Of a stretch of 64,000 bases of DNA, positions 36,701 through 46,131 are shown piece after piece. The notes under the pieces were generated by a model. The model saw nothing but the letters and a program-made list of their open reading frames with translations. It was not told the DNA's origin and did not search any database. Every line of letters begins with the position of its first letter. Position 1 is the first letter of the stretch. Source of the DNA: Enoplolaimus lenunculus (taxonomy: Eukaryota; Nematoda; Enoplea; Enoplida; Thoracostomopsidae); NCBI GenBank assembly GCA_030248215.1, contig JASANG010002725.1, positions 124,001 through 188,000 on the forward strand, in the 5' to 3' direction. A program made the translations under genes and the position numbers.

Positions 36701-38493
36701 ATGTATCAATATACCGGAATCGGAACTGGGTATTTCCCACCCCATGCTATCCACAATTTAAGAGCAAGAATCTTTAAGATAAGACAACAAAACTGAAAAC
36801 AACGTGAAAATTTCCAACATATAAATCAGAACTACTTTCAAATCAAATTTATAACTTTAATCAGAATTCTTTTTGCAATCTGTTCAATCAATACTTATGT
36901 GGAAACAACAGAAACTGAGCACAAGTCATATGTATACACATTTTTAGTTAGCACAAGGTTTCACACCTGTAGTTTAAACTGAAATGGTAGTTTTAACTAT
37001 GCTGCAGGGATCCAAAGCAATTCCTGTTCCGGCAGGAATTCCTGTAAAAATTGGTTCCTGTTCCAGCGATGAGAAATCCAGGACATGGAGTTTTTAGGGT
37101 GATGTGCCAAATCATATAAACATTAAAAAATTTATAGTTGCAAAAATTTCTAGTCGGACTTCATGCCTTTCATCTCGTTCAATTTAGCTAATAAGTTGCT
37201 AAATTGGAATATTTGATGAGTCTTTGTAGGAGCGCTGTAAACAAAACAGGAATCACGAATAACTCGCTTAAGGTACGTTTTTGACAAGTTAACTAAAACA
37301 TAAAATAGGACGTAATTTAGTGTTGAGAATTATTTTAAATTCCAGTTCCTGTTCCTGTTCCGGCAAAATTCAGATCCTGTTGGAACCCTTTTATGCTCAT
37401 AAAACCCAACACCGCCAATAACTTTGTCTTTGACAGTGGAAATAGAGTACATATGTAGATACCACTTTCAACAGGTTTCACTGAAACAAGACTAAGATAG
37501 AAAAATTCTTATTCAAAGAAATAAATAATAGTGGTAAAATAAAACAAAACGAAGAAAATTAAAAATGACGTAACCTTGTCTAACTTCGGATTAGAAATGC
37601 GAACTGTGTTTTCAATTCGGTTCCGTACATCATCTTCTTCCGCTTCTCGCTGTTCTTAAGTGAATCATATCGAATTAATGAAAAAGCAAAATAAATTTTC
37701 GTTCTAAAAATATTGCGTGAACATAACAAAACTAAGAAAACCGATTTGTAGCTATGCAAACCACATCATGCTATATTACGCATAGTTTGCAATTTCAAAA
37801 CATTGTTTACATATATACATCCTTTAGCGAAAAACTAACTAATGACTGCCTTGCATCGATCTTGCGCTGTTTGACGAGCTTGCTGAAACATTTCATCAAT
37901 ATCAAAGCATCGCGATTTTTTTGTGTTGGGATCTGAAAACGCAAGAGTAACATGAATACGATGTGTAAAACGCCAGTATACGTACGTAGGATCTGTCGAA
38001 AAACAAACATCTAAACTCTTTCACATAGCATCCGATATAAAAGCGCGAACAGGATTCGAAGTACTGATCTTCTGTTTCTCAAACGCACGCGCTACCATTG
38101 CGTCACGCAGTTCACCTCTCCACCAGCTTTTACCGCCGGTAAGCATGCAAGAGAATGTTGTCCTGATGCATATGAATATTTGCAATTCGCATTGTGTTGT
38201 AAACTAGCCGTCCGCCTATAGTCGACATATAATCGACGATAAAAGTAGTTGAAGAGACGGGCTGCGTGGTGCAGTAGTACAGCACTTACCCCGGAATCTT
38301 TAGGTCCCTAAAACGAGCCATTCCTGTTTGAATGTTTTTCCTTCTGCTTAGCAAACAGGTCTGAAGTCCAGGCTCCTCCTAGACTGACAAAACTATATAT
38401 GTATAAAATCGTTAGCAGCGAGTAAAAGTTTTTGTTCATTCTCAGCTGGTTAACTGCAATAAAAGCAACGTCCTAACCTGTTGTAGAGGCCAT
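27793..38493 (-). CDS. WDR70: WD repeat-containing protein 70, complete, 18 exons
   Basis: Exons in coding order are 38493-38478, 37932-37840, 37654-37575, 36550-36362, 35395-35336, 34657-34524, 34174-34021, 33504-33428, 32121-31929, 31658-31556, 31203-31122, 30540-30399, 30116-30016, 29699-29623, 28952-28809, 28467-28305, 28008-27952 and 27895-27793. All are GT-AG with agreeing phases (donors mostly GTTAGT or GTAAGT), giving 655 residues against about 654 in human WDR70. Landmarks recalled from the family are KKSRCFDIDEMFQQAR near the start, an acidic DNELIGPAVP, then the WD40 region from about residue 140 to 475. Matches there include ALDPSGARVLSGSYDYKVKF, DFAGMDAS, KGDQYIVDMSNTKGH, SSDGTIRFWN and TDCLFSPDD. 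The tail has GGRIGASGGTLHKYIA, ending in a basic FKKSKQE. The family is nuclear and is reported as a CRL4 ubiquitin-ligase receptor needed for H2B ubiquitination at DNA breaks. The 16-base first coding exon (MASTT) is the least certain part. Introns carry several hAT-like relics. Confidence 0.95.
29246..29372 (+). mobile_element. TTAGGC-rich MITE in a WDR70 intron
   Basis: It has ATTCCTAAGCCTATGCCTAAG, then GTCCCACAGAAAAAAGTTCC and GCCTCTGATCTTTACATGGG at the right end. The left end is worn (AACAGGGTCAATTAAGCG). It lies in the intron between exons 14 and 15. Confidence 0.65.
32907..33328 (+). repeat. Interspersed repeat, hAT-like end, copy 1
   Basis: It shares its whole length, at roughly three quarters identity by eye, with 34946-35315, in the same orientation. 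The right end reads ATCTGCACATCCCTA after runs of ATCGGC; the left part has GATTAATCGGC. It lies in the WDR70 intron between exons 8 and 9. The ATCCCTA end resembles hAT-type ends but no duplication was confirmed. Confidence 0.6.
34946..35315 (+). repeat. Interspersed repeat, hAT-like end, copy 2
   Basis: Second copy of the repeat at 32907, ending ATCCGCATATCCCTA. Its end is about 20 bases from the exon 5 donor of WDR70 (exon edge at 35336), so it occupies the start of that intron. Confidence 0.6.
35556..35934. mobile_element. hAT-like MITE, CAGGGTGCAA ends
   Basis: The left end CAGGGTGCAAGCGGAATTCC and the right end, reverse-complemented, CAGGGTGCAACCGGAATTAC, enclose a body rich in TTCCGG. 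The 8-bp flanks GAGCAAGC and GAGCCACC match at 6 of 8. It lies in WDR70 intron 4. Related TTCCGG-rich relics occur at 29386-29500, 37014, 38771 and 51180. Confidence 0.7.
36608..36687. repeat. Exact 36-bp tandem duplication
   Basis: 36608-36643 and 36652-36687 are identical (TTTAATACTAGCGTGCC... to ...AACGGAGTT), at a period of 44 bases. It is in WDR70 intron 3, 58 bases upstream of exon 4. Perfect identity suggests a recent event. Confidence 0.9.
37014..37390. mobile_element. hAT-like MITE relic, CAGGGATCCAA end
   Basis: The left end CAGGGATCCAAAGCAATTCC and the right end, reverse-complemented, AAGGGTTCCAACAGGATC, enclose GTTCCTGTTCCGG repeats. The flanks CTATGCTG and TTATGCTC agree at 6 of 8. 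It lies in WDR70 intron 3. Confidence 0.5.
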
Positions 38494-39629
38494 TTCGAAA
38501 CTTAATTTTAACGGCAGATTAATATACAACGCTAAAATAAAAATCAGTAGGTACAGCTTAGTAGGAGTTTACTGGTCCAAATTGACTGCTCGTATTTATC
38601 CTTTCATCAGGCAAACAAACAGAGAGGCACCACGTCTAAATTTTAAGAGTCTTCGCAACTTTATGTCTATTTAGCTTTGTTTAACGTTAGTACCAGCACA
38701 CTAGCTATATAATTAAAATTTGAATCATGCCAGTGTTTATTTTTTGTAAGGCTACCACTGTCGTCTGATGCAGGGGTTTTCTAAGTTCAGCTTACTCGAT
38801 ACATTTTTTCAAGTCCTCTGTGGTTTGATTCTTCAAGTTTTTTGAGGTTAGGTTCCCCAAAATTTGTTCAAGATTTTCCATTGAAATTTTAAACAAAATT
38901 TTCCGGCGGTAGAATTTCAGCCAGAGGTTCCGGCAGTTTCGGTAGTAAAATTTTGCATAAGTTTGCAAAATTTATTTGTTTGACGCATTTTTTCTACTTT
39001 TGTCACACTTTTCAGGAAAGAATTTCCGAAATTTAAAAGAGCATAAAACCAAACAACAACATACTGCAGATATTGGCTAAAATTAATTTAACCATCATTT
39101 TTTAAAATTTCGCCTCATCTCAGACTCCGGCAAGTTTCATTGATTTCCGGCTCCGGCTTCGGTATTCATCGAAAACCCTTGTATGCCGCTCCAGAAAAAT
39201 GTTTAGCCCCGCATCCAAGATACTTTGGTACTACTGGCCTGCGGACGTGGGGAAGAACGTTTTCGTTTTCTTTGAAGGAAAATCGGGATGTGTGGTGTTA
39301 TTTCAAGCCCAAGGGTTTTCTTTTGATGTATCATAAGGAGTATTGGAAAAGTAGGTAAGGTTCGGAACACAGGAAAACCAAATCGGGGCAAACCTAGCCT
39401 ATTCAAATTTTACTTTTCCAATTTTGTCACACAAACATACATTTAAGATTATTCTACCAAGTCGAAGTAAACATAGCCGTTTGAACAATTTTTCGTTTTG
39501 CAAAGAAAGCCCAAGCTTACGAATTTTCCAAACAAACCGTGAAATATGTTGAGTATGTAACAAAAGTGCTTGTGTTGCAATTCTTGGCCACCTTAGAAAA
39601 TTGGCTCCTCAGTTCTGCACATGAGCCTG
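38494..39629. other. WDR70 5' flank and repeat-bearing spacer
   Basis: The WDR70 promoter must lie at its left edge; no TATA or other motif can be named. The rest holds the hAT-like relic at 38771-39181 and no gene. Confidence 0.45.
38771..39181. mobile_element. hAT-like MITE relic, CAGGGGTTTTC end
   Basis: The left end CAGGGGTTTTCTAAGTTC pairs with the right end, reverse-complemented, CAAGGGTTTTCGATGAAT. The body has TTCCGGCAG motifs like the element at 35556. Flanking 8-mers do not match, so either the age is great or the ends are misplaced. Confidence 0.45.
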
Positions 39630-40320
39630 TCGCGGGGTTCACATTATAACTGGGGCAGCTTGGAACACGTTTCGTCCAAGTTGATTCGAAGTCATCATAA
39701 AATTTTGTGATCTGAATAGCGGTTATGTAGACAAAATATGATTGTCACATGACACTGACTTACAAATCACAGATCTCAAGAGATCATTGTATACAAATAG
39801 CCGTTTGTCATATGATATATACCGCGGGACATTTATGCGAATATCATATGATATTCCAAAATTTTACTAAATATCATATGATATTATGTACGACAATGGA
39901 ATTTGTGCGCGCTAATAAAACAACATAAATGTCAAATAATGCAGCATTAAATGATTTCGAAAGTTGAATTAGCTTCTACGTTTCTGTTCCTTCGCTGAAT
40001 TTTCCCAAAACATGTTCCTGAGTACAAATCATTCAAATTTAAAATTTTAGTATCATATGATATTGTACAGGACATTCAAACTAGTTTACCACAACTTTGC
40101 ACACATTTTCAAATATATCACATACGATACTCACAGACAATATTTGGAATATCATATGATATTGCAGTACAAGCAGTTCCTAGATGTCACATCAGGATAG
40201 CAGACAATTAAAATTTTTTGAATCTGTTAGCGGATAAACGGTCAGGCAAAATGTTACCAGCTGTAGTCATAGGGAGAAAACATGTTCCAGGCTGCCCAAG
40301 TTGTAACGTGAGCCGCGCAT
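39630..40320 (+). mobile_element. MITE with array of ATATCATATGATAT dyads, copy 1
   Basis: Terminal inverted repeats of about 40 bases start GCGGGGTTCACATTATAACT on the left and, reverse-complemented on the right, GCGCGGCTCACGTTACAACT, then continue with CTTGGAACA or CCTGGAACA. Inside, the palindrome ATATCATATGATAT or its core occurs at about 39808, 39842, 39872, 40052 and 40150. A second copy in opposite orientation is at 55113-55850. No coding frame is present. Confidence 0.7.
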
Positions 40321-40394
40321 AATCAAGCGAGACATGCTTGTCCCAGTGCATATGCAATACTATACACAATACTCGTGTTTCACGGGGAGGCGAG

Positions 40395-41917
40395 CTGCAT
40401 GCGATATGTGATGTAATTAAGCTTAATTGCGAACAGTTGCTTAAAAAGGTATATATTCGCGCAGATGCAGCAGATCAATGGCTCTGCGTAGGTGTCACAA
40501 TAAATTAAATGTCCAGTGGGTCAAAAATCTGCACTTCCAAATAATTTAGTGGGCTGTGAATAGAAGGCATTGTTGTGTTAATATAATTGCTTACAGCCCT
40601 AGTTTGACAAGTATATATTTTTAGTTTTGGTCATGCTTGGTAGAGCATTAATTAAGCACCAGGATAATAACACGAAACATGTGCTGAAATGCTCAGAAGA
40701 AAACTGTCACGTTTATTGATAGATGAAAACTGTCCCCCTCCGCAAGGCAATTTTTCACCTCGTCATATGGACCTTATTGGTTTCAGAAATAGAACTTACA
40801 TATCTTGCCCTCTATACTTTCAGTTATGCAACAAAATAATTATTAACAACATTTCGGCTATTTTATGTTTATCTCCGTAACTTTTAAAAAGCTGAAGAAT
40901 ACGAATATTTTCACTATAGGTTTCGCAGTAGCTAATCGTCTTTGCAAGCTTCTATTAGCGTGCAAACAATTGTACAACTCGGGCTGAAATTTCAGAGAAA
41001 ATTCACGTTCGTGAGAAATTTGTCTCCGCATGAATCCAATATCTCACAATTTTCACTCTTGCGTGTTTTTCCGCCGACATGGTTGCGAATTTTCAAACTT
41101 GAACAGTATTATGGACCCCATTTCCATTTAAAAAATTATATAAAACAAACGATTGTCAAGATTAAAGTTGGAAAATTAGATTCTGCCTCTGATTTCATGC
41201 GCTAAAAATAGAATTCTTACTCAGATCTTAAATCGGGTTACCAATAGAGAATTCTGTTCCTGCTCCAATTGTTATATTGAGTGAGTTTTCGTCCGGTTGG
41301 ACTTTATACTTATACTCGAGAAAAATTTATAAAACGTTTTTTGAGAAGCTGTACAATATAGCACCTTTAGTAGCAAGAATTGTACAAAATAAAAGCTAAG
41401 GAATAAATGTTACGTTTAGTTTATATTGATTGCTGTAAAATTGTAATGCAGTTAATTTCTCCATTGTAATAGACTGATAGATAATTTTAACTCAGTCAGA
41501 CAAGATTTTAATTATTTTGTGAAACTACCACAATATCTGAAATAATCAAGACTATGTGTGGACGCGGTAGATAGCTAAATATATTTGTCAAAACACTCTG
41601 CAAAATATTAAGGTGTCCGCTTGTAAATAGACCGGGGCGGATATATTGCGTGCATGTCGTATCAATGGTACTGTGTGACTGACACTAGTTTCAACAGATC
41701 AAACATAATATTATAGGGATTGTTAACGACAATTATGAGATTTTCCATTAAATCGCAAGCAATCAAACAAGTCATGCAAGGCTGTTAAGGATAAAATATC
41801 TAACTGGAATGGTTTGTGCAACCAATCGCTTAGATTTACTAACCCAAAGCAAATTATAAGTGAAAGTTCTGCGAATATTTTAGCTGATTCTACTGAATCA
41901 AGTACACACAATATTCC
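40395..41917 (+). repeat. Duplicated 5' flank of DEG/ENaC gene A
   Basis: This is collinear with 48720-50120. Shared landmarks in order are GCGATATGTGATGTAATTAA, GGTGTCACAATAAATTAAAT, GAGCATTAATTAAGCACCAG, ATGCTCAGAAGAAAACTGTC and TTTGTGCAACCAATCGCTTA. Identity is highest close to the start codon. It presumably contains the promoter; a TATATATTCGCGC stretch near 40450 is kept in both copies but its role is unknown. Confidence 0.8.
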
Positions 41918-44900
41918 ATGCCTCAGTCTGATAATATTGAATTATTTTGTGAAAATACTACAATACATGGCATTCGCGATTTATATTATAGTAAGGGAGT
42001 TACCCTGAAACTATTTTGGTGCGTGTGCCTTGTTACGTGCGTTACAATATTTATCATCAACACAGTACAACAAGTATTACGATACAGTAGCGCAACTGTG
42101 CAAACTTCTACTAAACGCGAAACTGAAGTCACACCCGAGTTGCCTACGTTGCGTTTATGCTATGGTGGTGGATTTAATACTGAGCTAATGGTTAACAATG
42201 GCGTTCACCACAGTATAATTGCAGAGAAAGTACGATATTTGACTTTGCCGCTGCCGCAAATTAACGAATATGTTCAGGTATGGACTTCTTCAATGTGCAT
42301 ACCGCCTACCGTAAGATGCCAGATAACTTCTGCACATAGTACAGAATACCAGGGAAGGGAAATGTATTTAAATAGCGAAAAAGTTAGTCAAACTAAAGAT
42401 CTGCGTATGCCACCAAAGTCTATTGAAAATGTACCCTGTAGCAGTGAAATTAACCAAAATCTTGCAAGTGCAACTTTTACGTACAAATTCAACGTTCTTG
42501 CAAATGCAAATCATTCATCGGAATTTTCGGCATTAAATTAAATTCGCCCGTATGAACGCAGTTGCAAGTTGGTTGACTTTGTTTCACCTGCATTCGGATT
42601 GGCCAATCGGAACGTGGTTGCTAAGCGCTTCTTGAATTAATTCAGGCAATTCGCATTTTTTTCAAGAAGCTTTAATTATCCAAATATCAAATCTGTTTTA
42701 TATTTGAAAACCCTGCGGCGAGTGTGACGGAACTTGCTTACATTGTTAAGCACTAATTAGAAACTGTATCGGTATGAAAGCGTTTTCAGTTCAAGAGATT
42801 TCGAGCAAAATCTTCTTTATGAGTGGATGTTTCTTGCTGCTCTATTCTGCAGCTACAAGTTTTGTCAAAAAGTTGAGTCGAAGAACTTGTAGCTGAATTT
42901 ATGGGTTATCCACGTTATACTGTCTACGCTACTGTAAAAAATTGTCCCCACGTACGAGCCCCTAAGTCTGTAATTTTATTGTTTCCAAATTACATGTCCA
43001 AATGTCACTCATGTCCTCTGAAGACCCTGCTGACAACTCGCACTCTCTCTAAACGACCTATGCTTGGTCACGTTGCCGTCCATACCCATGTTAAATTGTC
43101 AATACGTTATTTAAAGGACAACTGTTTTGTCCAGAGTCTGTCAGAAGGGACTCAGCATACAGTGTCTACATTGTCTTTAGTCCCTTCGAAGGACCTGCTT
43201 TCAAAACCCACTATCTAGTTACACCTTCTGTGAAGTCCTTATAGCTTAAGGACATTGTCGTTTTGTCCCGCCCTTAAAACCATGTGTGTGGACAATTTTT
43301 TACAGTAACGTAGACAGTATTACGTGGATGACCCATTATTTATAATGAATATACGCCAACAATTAATCCATAGGTAGGAAAATTTTTTCAAGTCAAATTA
43401 GTTCATCATCCTTGGCGGAACTGATTATAGTTATGCTTAATATTTACTGCAGTCGTTTGTAAATTATTCATATACATTTATGCCAAGATTCCGAACGAAA
43501 GTGTCGTTTTCTCGCAAATACTTGCAAGTGCAGGTATTTTGTGCTAGTTGTAGCTGCGAGTTATCGCTCCAAAAACCCGGACTTGTAAATAGGGCTAAAC
43601 ATTTTGAAAACATAATGCCCATTGCTATATTTCTTAGCAAATGGCATATGGGTCTGCATTTTTAACATTCTGGAAAGTTTCGCCACTGCATTATCTACTC
43701 AGCCAGATTCACGGTCCCTATATTGTGTGCTCGGTGCAGCAATTGCACTCACGTATTTATCCAGACCTCGTGCAGATGTTGCATAGAGCGAGACATTTGT
43801 ATTCGACATGGCAATTAGTGTTTATATGTCGATTTCAATTTCAGGAAGCTATGTTGAAAATCAATACAACAAACATAATGGATTTCATACGCTACTATGC
43901 ATATCCATGCGAGCGTATGATCATATCAATATTTAATGCACGCCAATTTTGCACCAACGCAACTTTAACTAGACACCATTTGTATCATTATTGTTATCAA
44001 AATCAACTCGGTAAACAGCTGTATCCGGGTGTGATTGGAGGCGCATATTTGTTGTTGCTTGAGCCGAACTGGAATAAAACAAGAATAGATCGGCACAGTT
44101 ATTTTGGTGCCGAAGTATTTGAAGGCCGCTATCCGGTTAAATTTGACGATATATTGTTGCCATTGAATTTTAAGCTAACCCTTTCGTTACGCAAGGTACG
44201 CTAAAGAATATAGTCTAAACCTTCGTGGCGTTCAGACCTCACTATAAAGAAGTCTGTCAAATTATTGCTGATGCTTCAATAAATAAATTGGCGCATAAAA
44301 ATGCGAAATATTCTTTCCACTGTTAAATGAAAAATTGCAAATTTTGAACGTTTTTGCTTCTTTGCTTTTTTCATAACTTCCACTGAGATTTTGACGCTGA
44401 GTTTAGTTTTTGAAAACCTAATTATTGCGGCATTAAAGATTATCTGCTTTAATCTTTACACATAGTGTAAAAATTTTGTCAAATTATTTCCAAATTAATT
44501 GTCATATAACCGCACATATTATGTCAAAAATTAAGACACAGTTGTGCTATGGTTTCAGAATGCAATCTGATGTTCAAATTTGAACATTCGCCAATAATTA
44601 TTTACTTTATTGACGGAAATAAGAGAGATTCGGCAAAGTACACCAAAGTTTAACAAATTATTTTTGAAATGTTTCTCGGCGAGAAACTTGATTATGTTGG
44701 AAACGGCAGGGAAAAACGTCGTTTCTATGTTTTAGTTAATATACAAGCGAATAGAACGATTGAATTTGTTCAAGCGAGATAAACTTTGTGAGGATATTCC
44801 TGGCGAGCAAATTAATTGCCACTACAAGTGTTACGAAGAAACACAGCTGTCAATATGTGGCTGCCTGGCGTATACCATCAACCGTCAATCACCATACTGG

Positions 44901-45777
44901 TCACGATATTTTGATGCAAATCCACATTTGTCCAATTTGTCGTATTGTCCAATTTTTAGAAGGCTTGAAACTTGCAAGTCATCGTTGATTGAATCGGCCC
45001 ACTTTCAACGATGCGTGCGCCGTTGCTTGCCAAAGTGCGTCGAAACAGAAATTGAAGTCAATACAAATGGACGACCATTTTTCGAACCCCAACAACAGTA
45101 CGCACGTGTAAGCTGACGTTGGGCTGGTTATGTATATTTTACAACTTTTATAGGTTTACCTATATTTAACTAACAATTTAAATTACTTTACCGCAAAATC
45201 ATAACCTTAATTTTTATTTTAAATTCTTATTTAAGCGAAAAATTTTCAGTTTACTATCTACAACCCCTTCTCACATTGAGTTGCCTGTAGGCAACTCAGC
45301 GCAGTGTATATACGTTAAATAGTATATATCGCACCGTGTTTAACAATTGCAACACGAATACATAGTACTAAATCACCACAAGACGTGAGAGCCGCCTTAA
45401 TAGTTTTACAAAGAAATCCGGCTTCGATTACAACACTTAAATTAGTAAATGGTAAACGTTTGATTGTAAAATATTTAATACTCTGGTTTATTAACTTATC
45501 GCGAAAAGAAAGAGAAACAACTATCAAGACTGAACAGTGCATGTGCCACACAACTTTTCTATATTTTTGTCATTTGCAGGTTGTCGTTGGATACTCATTT
45601 AACGTCCATGTTATTGTAACCGAATCAGACGCCTATCCACCAGAAGAGCTGATATCAAATGTTGGTGGACTTCTAGGAGTCTGGCTTGGTAGCTCATTGA
45701 TCAGCTTTATTCAACTTATAACGCTGTGTAGCTGTGGGCTTTCCCAACGTAGCAACAGTTGTCCTATGACTAAATAA
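41918..45777 (+). CDS. DEG/ENaC family sodium channel subunit, gene A
   Basis: Exons are 41918-42277, 43845-44195, 44736-45107 and 45580-45777; all introns are phase 0, GT-AG, giving 426 residues. Exon 1 encodes the short inner N-terminus with the family HG motif (FCENTTIHGI, H17-G18), TM1 (about 31-53) and PTLRLC after it. Exons 2-3 encode the outer domain, with CHYKCYEE, ICGCLAYT and CLPKCVETEIEV, the cysteine pattern of the family. Exon 4 encodes pre-TM2 and TM2: ELISNVGGLLGVWLGSSLIS, with G398-S399-S400 at the selectivity filter. The Glu that normally follows this filter by a few residues is Gln406. The family forms trimeric, amiloride-sensitive channels in the plasma membrane gated by touch, acid or peptides; which applies is not known. 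It is somewhat short for the family because the outer domain is compact. Gene B at 50121 is its paralogue. Confidence 0.92.
42902..43335. mobile_element. Nested MITE with TTA duplication in DEG/ENaC A intron 1
   Basis: The ends read TGGGTTATCCACGTTATACT and, reverse-complemented, TGGGTCATCCACGTAATACT; the match continues for about 50 bases through ACTGTAAAAAATTGTCC. TTA lies on both sides (42899-42901 and 43336-43338), as for PIF/Harbinger elements. It is inserted between two halves of a worn element of the 6035 type. It encodes no transposase. Confidence 0.75.
45264..45396 (+). mobile_element. piggyBac-like MITE, truncated, in intron 3 of gene A
   Basis: It matches the outer half of the element at 57119-57381 in reverse orientation: CCCCTTCTCACATTGAG, the hairpin GAGTTGCC-TGTA-GGCAACTC (45278-45297), then on to CACAAGACGTGAGAG. 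The part with the tRNA-like boxes is missing. Confidence 0.65.
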
Positions 45778-45882
45778 TTTTTGATTCACGTTTGTAAAAA
45801 AATATCCGTAAATCTCTAGATACATCACAAAATGATTTAAAACCACTGGTACATAACGTTTTATCGGTTCATTTCATGGTTC

Positions 45883-46131
45883 GCACACAAAACAAATATT
45901 TCTGAATTTATTCAGAAAAGTATTTTCTGTGGCAAATCTGAAAAAATTTTCTGATAATTAAGACAATTTTTCTAAAAATAACTATAAAACGTATATTTTC
46001 AGACTTTATTTCAAAACTATTTTGAAAACTTTTCTGTCATAACAGAAACACTTTTCAAGTGCACCTTGTTAATTATATTTCTTAAATGTCAGAAAATTTT
46101 TCTTAAATATCAGAAATATTATTTTGAGTGC
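45883..46131 (+). mobile_element. MITE with AATATTTCTGA ends, downstream of gene A
   Basis: The left end GCACACAAAACAAATATTTC and the right end, reverse-complemented, GCACTCAAAATAATATTTCT are inverted. A second copy at 58999-59247, downstream of gene B on the same strand, is alike along its length. It begins 106 bases after the gene A stop codon, so it may lie in the 3' UTR. Confidence 0.65.

Noticed and set aside
38263-38350. tRNA-like stretch GGCTGCGTGGTGCAGTAGTA upstream of WDR70
   Set aside because: D-arm-like start only; no B box and no pairing acceptor ends, so neither a tRNA nor a supportable SINE.
40395-40620. Possible solo LTR (TATATATTCGCGC followed by AATAAA) upstream of each channel gene
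   Set aside because: The two copies are explained by the segmental duplication, no defined TG...CA ends or target duplication were found, and no internal region is present.
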